Positions 49,287 to 60,931 of a DNA stretch of 64,000 bases are shown in pieces. Source of the stretch: Silene latifolia (taxonomy: Eukaryota; Streptophyta; Magnoliopsida; Caryophyllales; Caryophyllaceae); NCBI RefSeq assembly GCF_048544455.1, contig NC_133534.1, positions 222,670,292 through 222,734,291 of the forward strand, written 5' to 3'. Within the stretch, counting starts at the first letter, position 1. Every line of letters starts with the position of its first letter. The notes beneath the pieces are model-generated. The model saw only the letters and a program-made list of their open reading frames with translations. It was not told the origin of the DNA and made no database searches. A program made the translations under genes and the position numbers.

Positions 49287-50930
49287 TTAGGGAACTAGGT
49301 CAATAGAAAATTCAACATCTCTTTCGGGGAGGAATCCGGGTAATTCATCGGGAAATACATCCGGAAATTCACAAACAATGGGAACATCCTTCAAGGGAGG
49401 AAAAGAAGGAGAATTAGAAGTAGTCACTACACATAGGAATGCTTGATGACCCTTCTTCAAAGCATTCACCATCTTCATAGCTGAGATCAACTTCACACCT
49501 GTTTGCTTTCTAACCTCTTGATAAGATACGCGAGTACCCAAAGGGCTTTTAAGAACAATCTTTTGATCTCGACATTCAAATCGAGCATGATAGGTAGATA
49601 ACCAATCCATGCCCAAATAACATCAAACTCCTCAAGTGAAAATCGAAGGAGATTAGCCGGGAAAATAGATCCCGCTATCGATATAGGGACATCCGAATAA
49701 AAATAAGAACAAGAGAAGATGTCGCCGGAGGGTAAAGATATTGATGTACTATCTCAAGTGAAGGTTCAAGAGGTAACTTGTCGGAGAATTTCATCGATAT
49801 AAATGACAAAGAAGCACCGGTATCAAATAAAACCAAACAAGGGACATCAAATATTAAGAACGTACCAGTGACTATGTATGGGTGTGCCTCAGCCTCAGCA
49901 CGGCTCATCACAAAGATGCGACCTCTCGACCTCTCAGGGACAGCAGGAGTAGTAGTAGTCTTCTTCTCAGGACACTCATTAGCCTTGTGTCCAGGCTTGT
50001 TGCAGGAGAAACACACAATTTGCTTATCAAAGCAATGAATTCCGGGATGCAAAGGCTTCTTACAATGATAGCACATACGACCCTTAGGATTTTTGTCGTT
50101 GCTAGGAGATAGAACACGAGCACCTTGATTTGCTTGTCCACTCGGAACAAACCTCTTCTTGTTAGGATAAGAGGGGGAAGAAGTGGGCACAAAGGGTCTA
50201 GAAGGAGAAACATAAGGCCTAGAAGTGGAGTAGAGTGGCCTCTTGCCAAGGGAAGTACGAGAAGCACGATCCTCTTCATCAATAGCCCGAATAGAGCTCT
50301 CGGCCCATAATGCATCATCATAGATTGAGACAAAGGAAGTAGAATCCCTACGGATCAAGCTCTTAAGCTTTGGAGTAAGCTTGTCAAGGTAAAAGAAAGC
50401 CTTTTCTTCTTCATTTTTGACAAGTCTAGAAGCATAGTGAGCAAGTTCATTGAACTTGTCGGTAAAGGCTTGGACAGAAAGACTTCCCTGCTTCAAGTTC
50501 ATAAACTCATTAAGCCTTTGTTGTTTAAGCTCTTTTGGATAGAACCTAGCCTCAACTAGATCCTTAAAGCGATCCCAACCAAAACCAGGCTCAAGAGTGG
50601 AAGTAGGACTAGTCATGGACCACCATCTATCAGCTTCTTTCACAAGGAAATGAGAAGCCAATTTTACTTTGTCTTCTTCACGAACATCATACAAGGCAAA
50701 GCTTTTCTCCAATTCACGAAACCATTCGGTGAGTGCCACCGGGTCTACTTCACCACCATAAGTTTGAGTCTTGTTTCGAGTCAATTGACTTGCCACCCAA
50801 GTGTAAGAACCGGGTCTATCACCTTCCTGGAAAGGCGAGGAGGGGAGGAGGAGCTGGTTGGTTTTCTTGATTGAAGAATGCGAGTAAGAGCTTGCAAGAT
50901 TGCATTATCAACATTTCTTGTAGGAGCCAT
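49287..50930 (-). pseudogene. Chromovirus gag and protease
   Basis: The start is probably the ATG at 50930 (MAPTRNVDNAIL), with a frameshift near 50840. The capsid-like part is clear (WFRELEKSFALYDVREEDKVKLASHFL, ..EFMNLKQGSLSVQAFTDKF). Two CCHC knuckles follow: CYHCKKPLHPGIHC and CFSCNKPGHKANEC, both CX2CX4HX4C. Protease motif LFDTGASLSFIS is present. The frame then breaks near 49690, and the protease-RT linker resumes (MGMDWLSTYHARFEC, FPDVFPDELPG) at 49616-49287. Confidence 0.85.
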
Positions 50931-51092
50931 CTTGTAAAAGAGAACATTGGTTAGCACCTAACAAATAGCAATCACAAAGAGACTACAACATAAGGTCCTA
51001 AGTCTACCCATCCTACCCATCTCTCAAGTTTATTATTTTAAGGTCAAGTTATTTTTATCGGGGGCGCACAAACGTGCGTCAGGAGCAAATAT

Positions 51093-51104
51093 GCTCTGAT
51101 ACCA
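51093..51104 (-). promoter_or_regulatory. Primer-binding site, initiator-Met tRNA
   Basis: The minus strand reads TGGTATCAGAGC, complementary to the 3' end of initiator Met tRNA, two bases from the 5' LTR. Confidence 0.92.
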
Positions 51105-51106
51105 AC

Positions 51107-54012
51107 TGTGACACCCTCATTCATTGCGGAAAAGTAAACACATAATTCTAGATAAAAACTGCATGGGTATGTTTGTAATAGGTTCATTTGGGTAAAAACC
51201 TGTAATTTTTAAAACTTGAACCTGTTATAAAAATATCCAAATGGGAAGGTGTCAAACATGCAAGGTCTAAAGTAAATCTCATAAATAAAACATCGCTAAA
51301 GTCGCGAAACAAAGTTATACAACCCAAATATGAAAAAGGGAGACATATGTCCCTAAAAGGTATATGACATAAAAAGTGTTTAAGGGTCACAATAAGATAA
51401 AGCCAATCTAGGTCCCAAGGTTACTTTGCTCGCTAGCTCGTCCATGTACCCCATATATGCATCACCTACCTGTCAATCGCATTTTATACAAATACGAAAG
51501 CCACGGTCGGTGGGAGTAACTCCGAGTCCTCCCACCACGAAATGTCATAATTAATATAACATGTAAACATAAGAATATGAATATGAATAACACATAGCCT
51601 TAGCATATAGATGCTAGACAATCGTGCTTATCATGTGAACAACAATAAAAACAACACATAGTCCTAGCATGTGAATACTAGACCGACTCATACTACACTA
51701 ACATGTGAATCACATAACATCCAGGAATCCAAACTCTATCAACCATATATAGCCGGCTTGCATCTCACCTTCTATGATTCATAGAATCATCAAACAAGAA
51801 AGGACAATATATCTAGAGACAGGCATAAGTTCTTAGGACAGTCAATAGTCACTCTGTAACTCGATTCTATACCACGAGGTAAGGTAAACACCCTAGTCCT
51901 AAACCTGCTCAGTCCTAGCGACATGCGGAAAACTACCGCATCCAAGACCCATGATAACAACACATGAGTACCCCTAAGGAGTCCACCAAAGGGTTGGCTA
52001 GTACTTAAGCTGACCACATACTTCTACGAGTACGTCAGGAGGTCATGCCCTAACTTGGATATAAACCCACCAAGCTAAGACACAAAGGCTATTAAGCTGT
52101 GAACATACACTCGTCAAAGACTATAATGGCCTATCTATGACGATGGTCTAAGATACCAACACCACACAAGACAAGTAGGACACCCACTTAACCATAAGAG
52201 GGGCAAAGAGTCCAAACTTGCACACAAAAATGATCATACACACCCTAGCATATGAAAGGCTATGCAAGAGCATATTCAGCTGACAATCCAACAATATCTC
52301 CAATATCAATAATAATCCAAATTCCAGCTAACCAACAGTACCATAATCCATGAGAACAAGCTAAAATGGCAAAGAGGCAACAAGACTCAAGCATAAGGCA
52401 TCCAAAGCATCCAACAACCAACATGTGAAATGATAATTACAAATATCAAGGCATAACATAAAACATCCAATAACAACCAATCTCACCTCAAAGACAAACC
52501 CTCGACCCGAGTCCCGCGACGGGTCATCGGTCAAATCGAGGCTGACCGGTTTAAACCTAGTTTGACCAAACTCGTTCGGTCAATCTGGGCCAGCTCAGAG
52601 TCTTGGCCTACTTTGGCCCAAATCACAAAATTCATCACAATATCATTCTCATGCCATTTCCAATTTCTATCATGTGAAAGACTATCAACATAAGAAAATA
52701 TATTCCAACTTACAAAATAACTAATTCCACAAAATTCTCGCATAATAAAATAACATAAATAACCGTCTCACACAAGGGTAAACTTTTCTATAAATTTTAA
52801 TCGATAAAACGACGCCACTTACTCATACGGACTCCGAATTGAGTGATTCAAGTGGCTAAACCACCTAATTTTTCGATGTCGTTCAATCTGTCATATTTTT
52901 GGAAACATTAGAAACCGTCTCGGTCCGGTACTGACGCATTCCAGCCAAAACACGGACTTTTCACAACACATAATTCCTCATCCAAATTTGTTCCAAACAA
53001 TAATATACAAATGGGTAACATAAACTAAACATAAGCATACTCATCTTACTCCATTCATTCATTTATCAACAAGATCGTCTCAAACAACAACAAACAACAA
53101 CAAACGACGATAAACAACAACAAATACAACTATTAATGTGACATTAATTCGTCGAGTAACTCGGAATAGTTACCTTAAGCTAGCAAAGAGACAAGTAATA
53201 ACTTGAGAAAGCTTCTAAAACCCAAAATTACTCTTCATCTTCAACAACATATGAGTCACCTAACTCATCTTCAAATTCTTCACCTATAAGAACAACAAAA
53301 ACACAATTATTAAGCTTAAATTCGAAACCCTAAAAAAAGTGTCTTAAACAAAAATTGGAGGAAATGAAAATAAAGCTTACTAGTAGATGAAGGATGAAAA
53401 GAGGATTCCGAATATATAATTTTTATGCAAATTGGTGGAGGAATGAAGGATTTATGAAGGATTTAGGGATTGTAAGGAGGATTTTTTTTTAGATGAATTT
53501 GGTGTTTGGTGAAAGGAAGAGAGAGAATGAGAATTGAGGAAATGAAAGATGAAGAGGAGACCCATGGAGGATGGAGGGTGCATGGTTTGGGGTAGGGTGT
53601 TTGGGTGAGTTTCAATTGTTTACGTTTTGGTTCGTTTCGACGGAAATTAGAAATATTCGTCGAACGCGATTTTCGGGAATATTAATGTTCTTAAACACGA
53701 TTTTACTAAAAGATTAAGTACTCATATGCCCAATATCCAAACTCGTTTACCCGACGACCGTAAGAAATGGGAAAATCCCAATTTTACGACTTTTATCCGA
53801 AATCTATTTTATTAAAGGAAAAGGTTTAAATAAAGTTTAAATCACTTTTAAACATTTCTAAACTATCAAAAATAATTACATTTCTTCAAAATAAAATAAG
53901 ATTATATTTTATCAAATAAATTTTATTTCAAATAAATTAATATTAAATTAAAATAGATTAAAATATTACTTTTAAAATATAATAAAGGTCTTCAAATTTA
54001 CGGGGTGTTACA
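51107..54012 (-). repeat. 5' LTR of the chromovirus
   Basis: A 2906-bp copy of the left LTR with the same TGTGACACCCTCATTC / ACGGGGTGTTACA ends. It contains small indels relative to 43114-46002, for example a repeated GGATTTATGAA near 53445. Confidence 0.92.
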
Positions 54013-54017
54013 CTCCC
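54013..54017. repeat. Target-site duplication CTCCC (right)
   Basis: Pairs with 43109-43113. Confidence 0.9.
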
Positions 54018-57000
54018 TCCGCCTCACTCCATCCTCCTCCCTGCTGCCATGCCTCACATAACCCCCTCCCTCTATCTCCTCCATAACATCCCTTATCCGC
54101 TTCACCACGCCATACGGGTCCACTTCCCGAGCCTCAAAACAACCTTGTTTCGATGCTCCCACAAGGCCCAACAACCCACCATAAACCATCCACATTCCCG
54201 TCCCCCAAACTCTTTCCATCGTGCCTCAATCCAATCTCTCACGCACCCTCCACCCACTTCCTCCTCGTCCCCCGCCAACCCAAGCTCATCCCAAACCCGT
54301 TGTGCCACCCCACAATCCCGGAAAAGATGTAGACTCGACTCAAAACAAGAATTGCAAAAGGAACAGAAAGAAGACTCACCTCGAACTCGAGTAGCGATGT
54401 TTGCTCTTGTTACTAAAGCTTCGCTGCACAGCTGCCAAAAGAAAAGCTTCACGCGAGGCCAAAACGGGATTTTCCAGAGCCTAGTCCAAAGTCATTTTTC
54501 CCTCTCCCAATTTGAAGCACCCCCCACCTCCAGAAAATCGCACCCTCCCGCCAACAGACGATAGGCCGACCTGACTGTGAACACTCCATCCCTCTCCGCG
54601 CTCCAAAACCAATCATCATTAATGGCATTCTCGCTAAGGCGAATATTCTTTATCCTTGCTCCTTCGAACCCCAAGAAAAGACTATCGATCAGCTGCTCAT
54701 TCCAAGCCTTACCCCTGTCACTTAGCAATCCCGCCACCATCATTCCTTCATGCCCCGGAGGTTGAGGTGTAATAACCCGCCCCAATTGGTTCGACACAAC
54801 CCAGGCATCACCCCACACTCGGGTTGAGAGACCGTCCCCTATCCGCCGTCTAAGCCCCAAGCCGAGCACCCTTTTAACCTTGTGGATACCCCTCCAAGTA
54901 TAGCTAGGATGATTACCAATATTTGATGACAAAAAATCCTCATTTGGATAATATCTAGCCTTCATAACTCGAGCCCATAAACTCTCCGTCTCCGTAGTGA
55001 GCCGCCACGCTTGTTTACTCAGCAAAGCAAGATTGAACAGCTTAAAATCACGGAAGCCCATCCCACCCATACCCTTTGGCTGACAGAGCTTTCTCCACAA
55101 AACCCAAGAAATACCCCTCTTTCCCTCTTCATGCCCCCACCAAAACCTCGACATCATACTCCGGAGTTCCTCACAAAAATTGACGGGAATTTTAAAAATA
55201 CTCATAATATAGGTAGGGAGTGAATTGGCAACAGCCTTTAAGAGAACCTCCTTACCAGCCCTAGACAAGATTTTTCCACGCCAACCTTCCAATCTTTTGC
55301 TCAGCTTGTCCCGTAGAATATTAGTAAGCACTTTCTTAGACCGCCCCACCACCGTAGGCAGCCCCAAATATCGCTCCTGTTCCTCAACCTCAATAATACC
55401 CAACCGTGTCGCCAGGTTACTCCTCTTCGTCCTTGGCACACCCTTACTAACCGAGACGGTAGTCTTATCAAGATTTACCAGCTGCCCAGAAGCATATTCA
55501 TATCGTCGCAAAATATCACTCACAGCTGCAGCTTCCTCCTCCGTGGCTCTAGTAAAGAAAATACTGTCATCAGCGAAGAGTAAATGAGAAACCTCAGGTG
55601 CCCCATACGAGACCCGGACCCCATGGAGAACTCCATCCGCCACAGCTCTAGGCATCAAATCAGATAATACTTCCGCACACAGAATGAACAAATAAGGGGA
55701 AAGAGGATCACCCTATCGTAAACCCCTAGTAGGCCGGAAAACACGGGACGGGTTCCCATTGATCAGCACGACAAACGAGATCGAGGTCACACAGGCCATA
55801 ACACGGTCAATCCACACTCTTTCGAACCCCATAACGCATAAGACTCGATGAAGGAAGCGCCATTCAACTCTGTCATACGCTTTTGCCATGTCTAATTTAA
55901 TCGCCATATTTCCCTCCATTTGCCTCGAGCTCTTCATGGCATGAAAAACTTCAAAAGCTATAAGAACATTGTCCAAAATAGATCGCCCCGGTGTAAAAGC
56001 CCCTTGATTTTCCGATATAATATCCCCCAGGAACAGCTTCAGACGGTTCGCGAGCACCTTCAAGACTAGCTTGTACACCACATTGCAGAGACTAATCGGT
56101 CAAAAATCCCGGATTTTATCCGGGGCTTTCTTCTTTGGGATAAGAACAATATTTGTTTTGTTAATGTCCCTCGGAGATCGCTCACCTCGAAGAATGGCAA
56201 GAACAGCTCGCACCACTTCCGGCCCAACCGTGCCCCAATAAGTTTGATAAAAAAGATCATTCATACCATCCGGACCCGGAGCCTTCAAAGGGTGCATCTG
56301 GTTCAACGCATCAAGCACCTCATCCTCCCTATAATCCCGCCGCAAGCCTGCATTCATGTCTTCAGAAACTTGGCCACCAATTTCCGCCAATACGTCATCA
56401 AAATTAGTAGGATTCGAAGAGGTGAAATGTCCTTGAAAATAGCCCAGAGCTACATTAGTCACTTCCTCGGTTCCCACCCTCTCAGCTCCATCATCATCAA
56501 TTAACTTGGCAATAAAATTTTTCCTTTTCCGCTCCCCGGCTCGAGTATGAAAAAATTTGGTATTCCGATCCCCATCCTTAAGCCACAGAGCCCTAGACCT
56601 TTGCCTCCAATATTGTTCTTCCTGACGACGAAGAGTGGAAATTTTCGCAACCGGCTGTCTTCTTCGCTGCACATTAGTTTCAGATCGATCCCCTTCATTG
56701 AACCTTGCCAACTGCTTTCTCTTCTTCTCCATCTCTTTACCTATCTTATTAATATTAAGCTTCTGCCACCCCCTTAGCTCACGCGCACACTCATCGAGAA
56801 CCGCCACCAAATCTCCTCTTCCCCTTGCCACACCCCTCTCCACGGCTTCCTCACTCCCCTCCTCCCCAACCCATATTTGTTCAAAGCGGAACGGTCTCAC
56901 CCTAGTCTCCCCCACTTCCTTCGAATTCAGCAAGAGCTTGATCGGGGCATGATCTGACCACTCACGATCAAGGTAATGGAGTCGAGCATGAGGACATAAA

Positions 57001-57605
57001 TCAAGCCAAGTAGACGTGCAAAGAGCTCTATCTAACATACTCTGTCTATTCGCTTCACCTGCTTGTCCGTTATCAAAGGAAAAATTATACCCTACCCAAG
57101 GAACATCTCGAAGATGGCAATCATCAACAGCTGATCTGAAATTATTCATCTGCCACTAGGGCCGACTGCCCCCTTTCATCTCAGTAGAAAATAAAATCTC
57201 ATTTTAATCGCCCATACAAACCCACGGCAATGTCGACTGTCCCTTAAGAAGTCGTAGCAACTCCCAAGAAAGATGACGGTCTGAAACCGCCGACCACCCA
57301 TAGAACCCAGTAAGCCTCCACTTCTTCCCATCATGACGGACCGTAAAATCCATATGATGAATAGAAGCAGACATAAAAACACAATCAACATCTCGCTGCC
57401 ACAACATAGCAAGACCACCAGACCTTCCCATACTATCCACCTACATCCCGAAATATCCCTTGAATCTCTCCCTCACCCTCCTCATATCACGACCACGGAG
57501 TTTGGTCTCGTAAAGAAACACTATGGCCGAGGGTACCAGGGCACGAAGGGCACTCGCCGCGTCGGGGTTGCCCAAGCCCCGACAGCTAATACTTAGGATA
57601 TTCAT
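54018..57605 (-). pseudogene. LINE ORF2: endonuclease, reverse transcriptase, zf-RVT
   Basis: ATG at 57605 (MNILSISCRGLGNPDAASAL). Endonuclease motifs include LYETKLRG, GGLAMLWQ, TGFYGW and REWSDHAPI (SDH). RT motifs: KAPGPDGMNDLFYQTYW, RDF-stop-PISLCNVVYK, NQGAFTPGRSILDN, KLDMAKAYDRVEW, GLR-stop-GDPLSPYLF, LFADDSIFF (catalytic ADD). Then GGMGFRDFKLFNLALLSKQAWR, FWSAERDGVFTVRSAYR and the zf-RVT FCSFCNSCFESSLHLFRDC. Two stops replace the conserved Arg (about 56100) and Gln (about 55715), both explicable as C-to-T changes. Frame changes lie near 57170, 56080 and 54480. Confidence 0.85.
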
Positions 57606-59029
57606 TGGGCCTGGCGGGGTTGAACTCCGTCAACTTCTGCCTCAGGTATTAAGACACCCCCGTCTGCAACTCGTTTTAGTTTCTTTTGCCCACTCACACA
57701 ACTATGATCCTCCCTCCCCCTTTTTCCCGAATCATTTACATTCATTTTCGGGTCAAAAGTATGTCTCATCCACGCATTCTCAATGATATTTCTCGTCATT
57801 CTCGTCCATTTCCCTCCCTGTCCACCCGGCTGACCCGCCTGCTCTTCTCTCACCATGCTAGCCTGCTTCACCAACTGCCCCGACCTCTCTTCCCCTTGGC
57901 CCACTTCCATATTTTGTTGTACAGGCAAATCAGAAATTCCCTTGTTATGTAAACCCTCCAGAATCCCGCTCGTCTGCTTATGCATCACCCCCGACCCCAA
58001 TCCCACCTCCTGATTGAATTCAACAGCAGCAGACGCCATCTGCACCTGCCCCTCACTCCCCTTTGACGATTTTGCTGTAACCCCTCCATCCCCATCACCA
58101 TAGCTGTCTTTACCCCTCTCTCGGCCCTCCTCCTCGGCATTAACATTCTTCTTGGTGCGAAGGTTAATAGCAATAGATTGTAACTTCTCAATCATATTTG
58201 AAATAACCTCCTCAGATTCTTGGGCATTAACAGCGTCAAATGTTGTATTGAGATTTCGAGCTGCCTTACCCGGTCCCTCCTTCACGGTTTTAACAACTTT
58301 CCAAGGTGATGCTCGCAACCAATCCCCGAACTTAAGATCTTCCTCCTCATATGGACCGTCTTCACAATCTTTCTTCCCATACCCTATAAGTCCGCACCCA
58401 TAACAGTACGTTGGGAGACACTCATACTTGACATTAAAACTCACTGTTCGACCTCCCTTCATACGGATTGGGATTGACGCTTTCAGGGGTTTTCGAACAT
58501 CATAGAGCACACGAACCCTAATAGCCCTGTCAAGCTCGACATTTGGTCCATATTCGACACTGATAAACGAACCTAGCGAGTCCCCCAAACGCCTAGCATT
58601 CACTTCACAAGCTCTCCCGGTAATTGGCAAGTCATAAATCCTTGCCCAAATCGGAAAATGAAAGAGCGGGACATCACTAAGCTTACCAGTACGATTCGGA
58701 TCCGCAAAGCACCACAAGAATTTGTCAAAGTGCCATGGTTACCCCTCGAAAACCCTAGCCTTATCCCTGTCAGAGTCGAAACGGAATATGAATGTCTTCT
58801 CTTTCGCATCAACTACGTTCCCCATAATTGGCTTCGATGGGTTCCACAAATTGATCATAGTTTCGATGGCGGTTTTGACATTAATTGATCGTGATGCCCA
58901 CAGTTTCCCTACCAAAAGCGAGGAAGACTTCTCATTCGTTGCTTCAGCACCCTCCTCCCATTCGAACGGACCATCCTCGTCCCCCATAGGCTCTTTCCCA
59001 TCCCGATGTTGGCCAATTGTGACGCTCAT
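57602..59029 (-). pseudogene. LINE ORF1: gag-like RNA-binding protein (DUF4283 type)
   Basis: Starts at ATG 59029 (MSVTIGQHRDG). The DUF4283-like region (LLVGKLWASRSINVKTAIETM, TFIFRFDSDRDKARVFEG) continues after a frameshift near 58730 as FLWCFADPNRT, DVPLFHFPIWARIYDLP. Next comes a zinc knuckle CYGCGLIGYGKKDC whose His is replaced by Tyr. The rest is a low-complexity tail. The TGA stop overlaps the ORF2 ATG as ATGA (57605-57602). The role in the family is RNA binding and particle formation. Confidence 0.8.
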
Positions 59030-59215
59030 CCTTGACACCTGCACAAAACGAAACAAAGAAACAAAGAAAGAAAACAATACGCAAGCCCTATCTCACGAAA
59101 AAACGTGAGATGAAGCCTCGAGAAAGAGGATGAAGAACGAAGATTGTTAGGACCGAACCCTAGGAAACCCTAGACTAATAATTGTGAATACCCCATAAAT
59201 TTAGGAGTGAATATT

Positions 59216-59673
59216 CTCTTCCTCTTTCTATTGGCTAGTGTATAAACCCTAAACTTCCAATTCTGATAATCAATATCATTCTCGTAAAAATCAAGTAAAA
59301 TCACCCTAATCATTGCTTTCTCTAGAATTTAATTCGGGTATCAGTCTTTTATGTGTCTCGAGCTTTCATCCCCAATCTGTGAGATTTCTCTTTTCTATGA
59401 TTGGGGGTGGAGGAGCAACCCTTCGTTTCAGGTCGGCTTCTAGGGTTTTGTAAGGGGCTGTCAGGTTGAACCCTTTGAGGTTATCTCAAAGAATTATTAT
59501 TTACGACTCAAAGTATGTATTAAACTCAATGAACCTTTGGCTCCGGGTTTCTTTTTGGCAATGGATGACGGATATCTCTTATGGATTCAATTTAGATACG
59601 AGGAGATCTGTAAATATTGTATTAAGTGCTGAAAAATTGGTCATAATGGCTCGCAATGTAGGGATAGTATCAT
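59216..59673 (+). pseudogene. Fragment of an older plus-strand LINE ORF1
   Basis: After the target duplication at 59216-59231, a leader rich in CTAGGGTTT-like text leads to a zinc knuckle at about 59600-59665: YEEICKYCIKC, stop, KIGHNGSQCRDS. The CX2C..GHX4C pattern is clear, with a TGA where Trp is usual. This is the continuation of the stub at 42495-42585. Confidence 0.5.
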
Positions 59674-60931
59674 TGTAATACCTAGACCTTTTGGAGACTT
59701 TTAAAGGAACTTATGCTCGAAATCCTTTTTCCCACTAACCCTAAATCATTTCTTTCCTTCTTTCTAAGCCTCAAAACCTCCCCCCTCTCTCTAAAACTCC
59801 CATAAACCTTCTCCATGGATGATGCTAATCTAGGATGTGAAGATTGTTTTACCCTTTATTTTTCTTCTTTTCACCTTGTGAGTAAGAACTAACTTTTCTC
59901 TTTCTTTTGTTTTAATCCTAACTTTTGGGGGTTTTTATAGGAGTTATTAATTAGTGATTATTATTAGCAATATGTTTAATTAAAGAGTAATAATAAGGGT
60001 TTTTATATTATATAAGTATATAGGATGTATTGTGATGGTTGTTATGTAATTCATGTAGGATGAGACGATTTCATGAGATGGGATCTTACTTGTTTCGAGT
60101 AGCTTATGGAGTATGCTAAGAGGTAGGATTTTCCTACTCCGTTTCGGTAATATAAATAGTTGAGCTGAGTATTCCACATTTTTTGCTAGGCTATTAAAAG
60201 TTAGCAACCTTTTGTAACGACTATTTTAGTTGCCAAAAATTTCCGTTTTTTTTTCAGTCACTAATTGATTCAAATAGTTATGAAGAGTCAAGGACGAGAA
60301 CACCTAAGAGAGGGAGGGAATGAATTAGGTGTCCAATTAAAATTTTTAAGCTTGAATTAAGTTTCTTTGAAATCTAGGACAATAGACTAAACTGATATGG
60401 ATAATAATTTGATTGATATAGGTGTTTATACTTAGAACTATTTGAGTTAGAAGTATATACACACGAATTCAGCTCAGTATATGTCATAGTAAAGTCGACT
60501 GTTGCGGAGACCAGAAAAGTATGAATGAAAGATTATTTTTCTTCAACTTAGCAATGAAGATATAAAGTGAACAATTTTTAAGTTGAATACTCTTAGCAAT
60601 GAAAATCTTAAGTGAATCCCTTTTAAGTTGAAAACTTGAGATACTTAATCGTTTTAAGTTCACAAGATTGAATCAATCAGCAGGTCTGAGACACTGTATT
60701 GAACACTGTGACACAGACAGATTGCGAGATAAACAATATAAAAATAAGGAGAACAAACATAAAAGTAAATGAGCAAACAAGACGATGTTTAAAAAATTGG
60801 TTCAGCCTCTACTCCGAGGCCTACGTCCAACCGTTATTTTATTGTTTGTTTAGAAATTTACTCAAACAACTAAACCTCTTACAATGAAAATAACTCGCCA
60901 ACCTACTCCGGTTGCACTTGCTTGAAGCTAC
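59674..60931. other. Unresolved LTR-like sequence
   Basis: It begins TGTAATACCTAGACC, right after the LINE knuckle, resembling the start of the LTR at 60932 (TGTAATACCCGTCC). No matching end, target duplication or coding domain was found. AAGTTGAATAC/AAGTTGAAAAC phrases repeat near 60577-60650. It could be a truncated LTR. Confidence 0.35.

Larger units (their letters stand above)
43114..54012 (-). mobile_element. Ty3/gypsy chromovirus (Tekay/Del-like), minus strand
   Basis: Two long LTRs (43114-46002 and 51107-54012), a tRNA-iMet PBS next to the right LTR, and a PPT next to the left LTR. Domain order on the minus strand is gag, protease, RT, RNase H, integrase, then a chromodomain-like tail. 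RT before integrase defines Ty3/gypsy; a C-terminal chromodomain and long LTRs fit the Tekay (Del) clade. Every coding segment carries a stop or frameshift. Confidence 0.92.
42586..59215 (-). mobile_element. Near full-length L1-type LINE, interrupted by a chromovirus
   Basis: The minus-strand LINE has a 3' poly-A (T-run 42586-42594), ORF2 and ORF1, and its 5' end near 59215. It is flanked by the 16-bp direct repeat CTCTTCCTCTTTCTAT. A 10.9-kb Ty3/gypsy element (43114-54012) is inserted in ORF2 between the zf-RVT region and RNase H; the LINE pieces rejoin across the CTCCC target duplication. Without the insertion it is about 5.7 kb. Confidence 0.88.

Noticed and set aside
51093..51104. Initiator-Met tRNA gene fragment
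   Set aside because: Only the 12-base primer-binding complement is present; no cloverleaf. The same holds at 62256-62267.
54049..58888. Plus-strand open frames opposite the LINE
   Set aside because: Antisense shadows; all recognisable domains lie on the minus strand.
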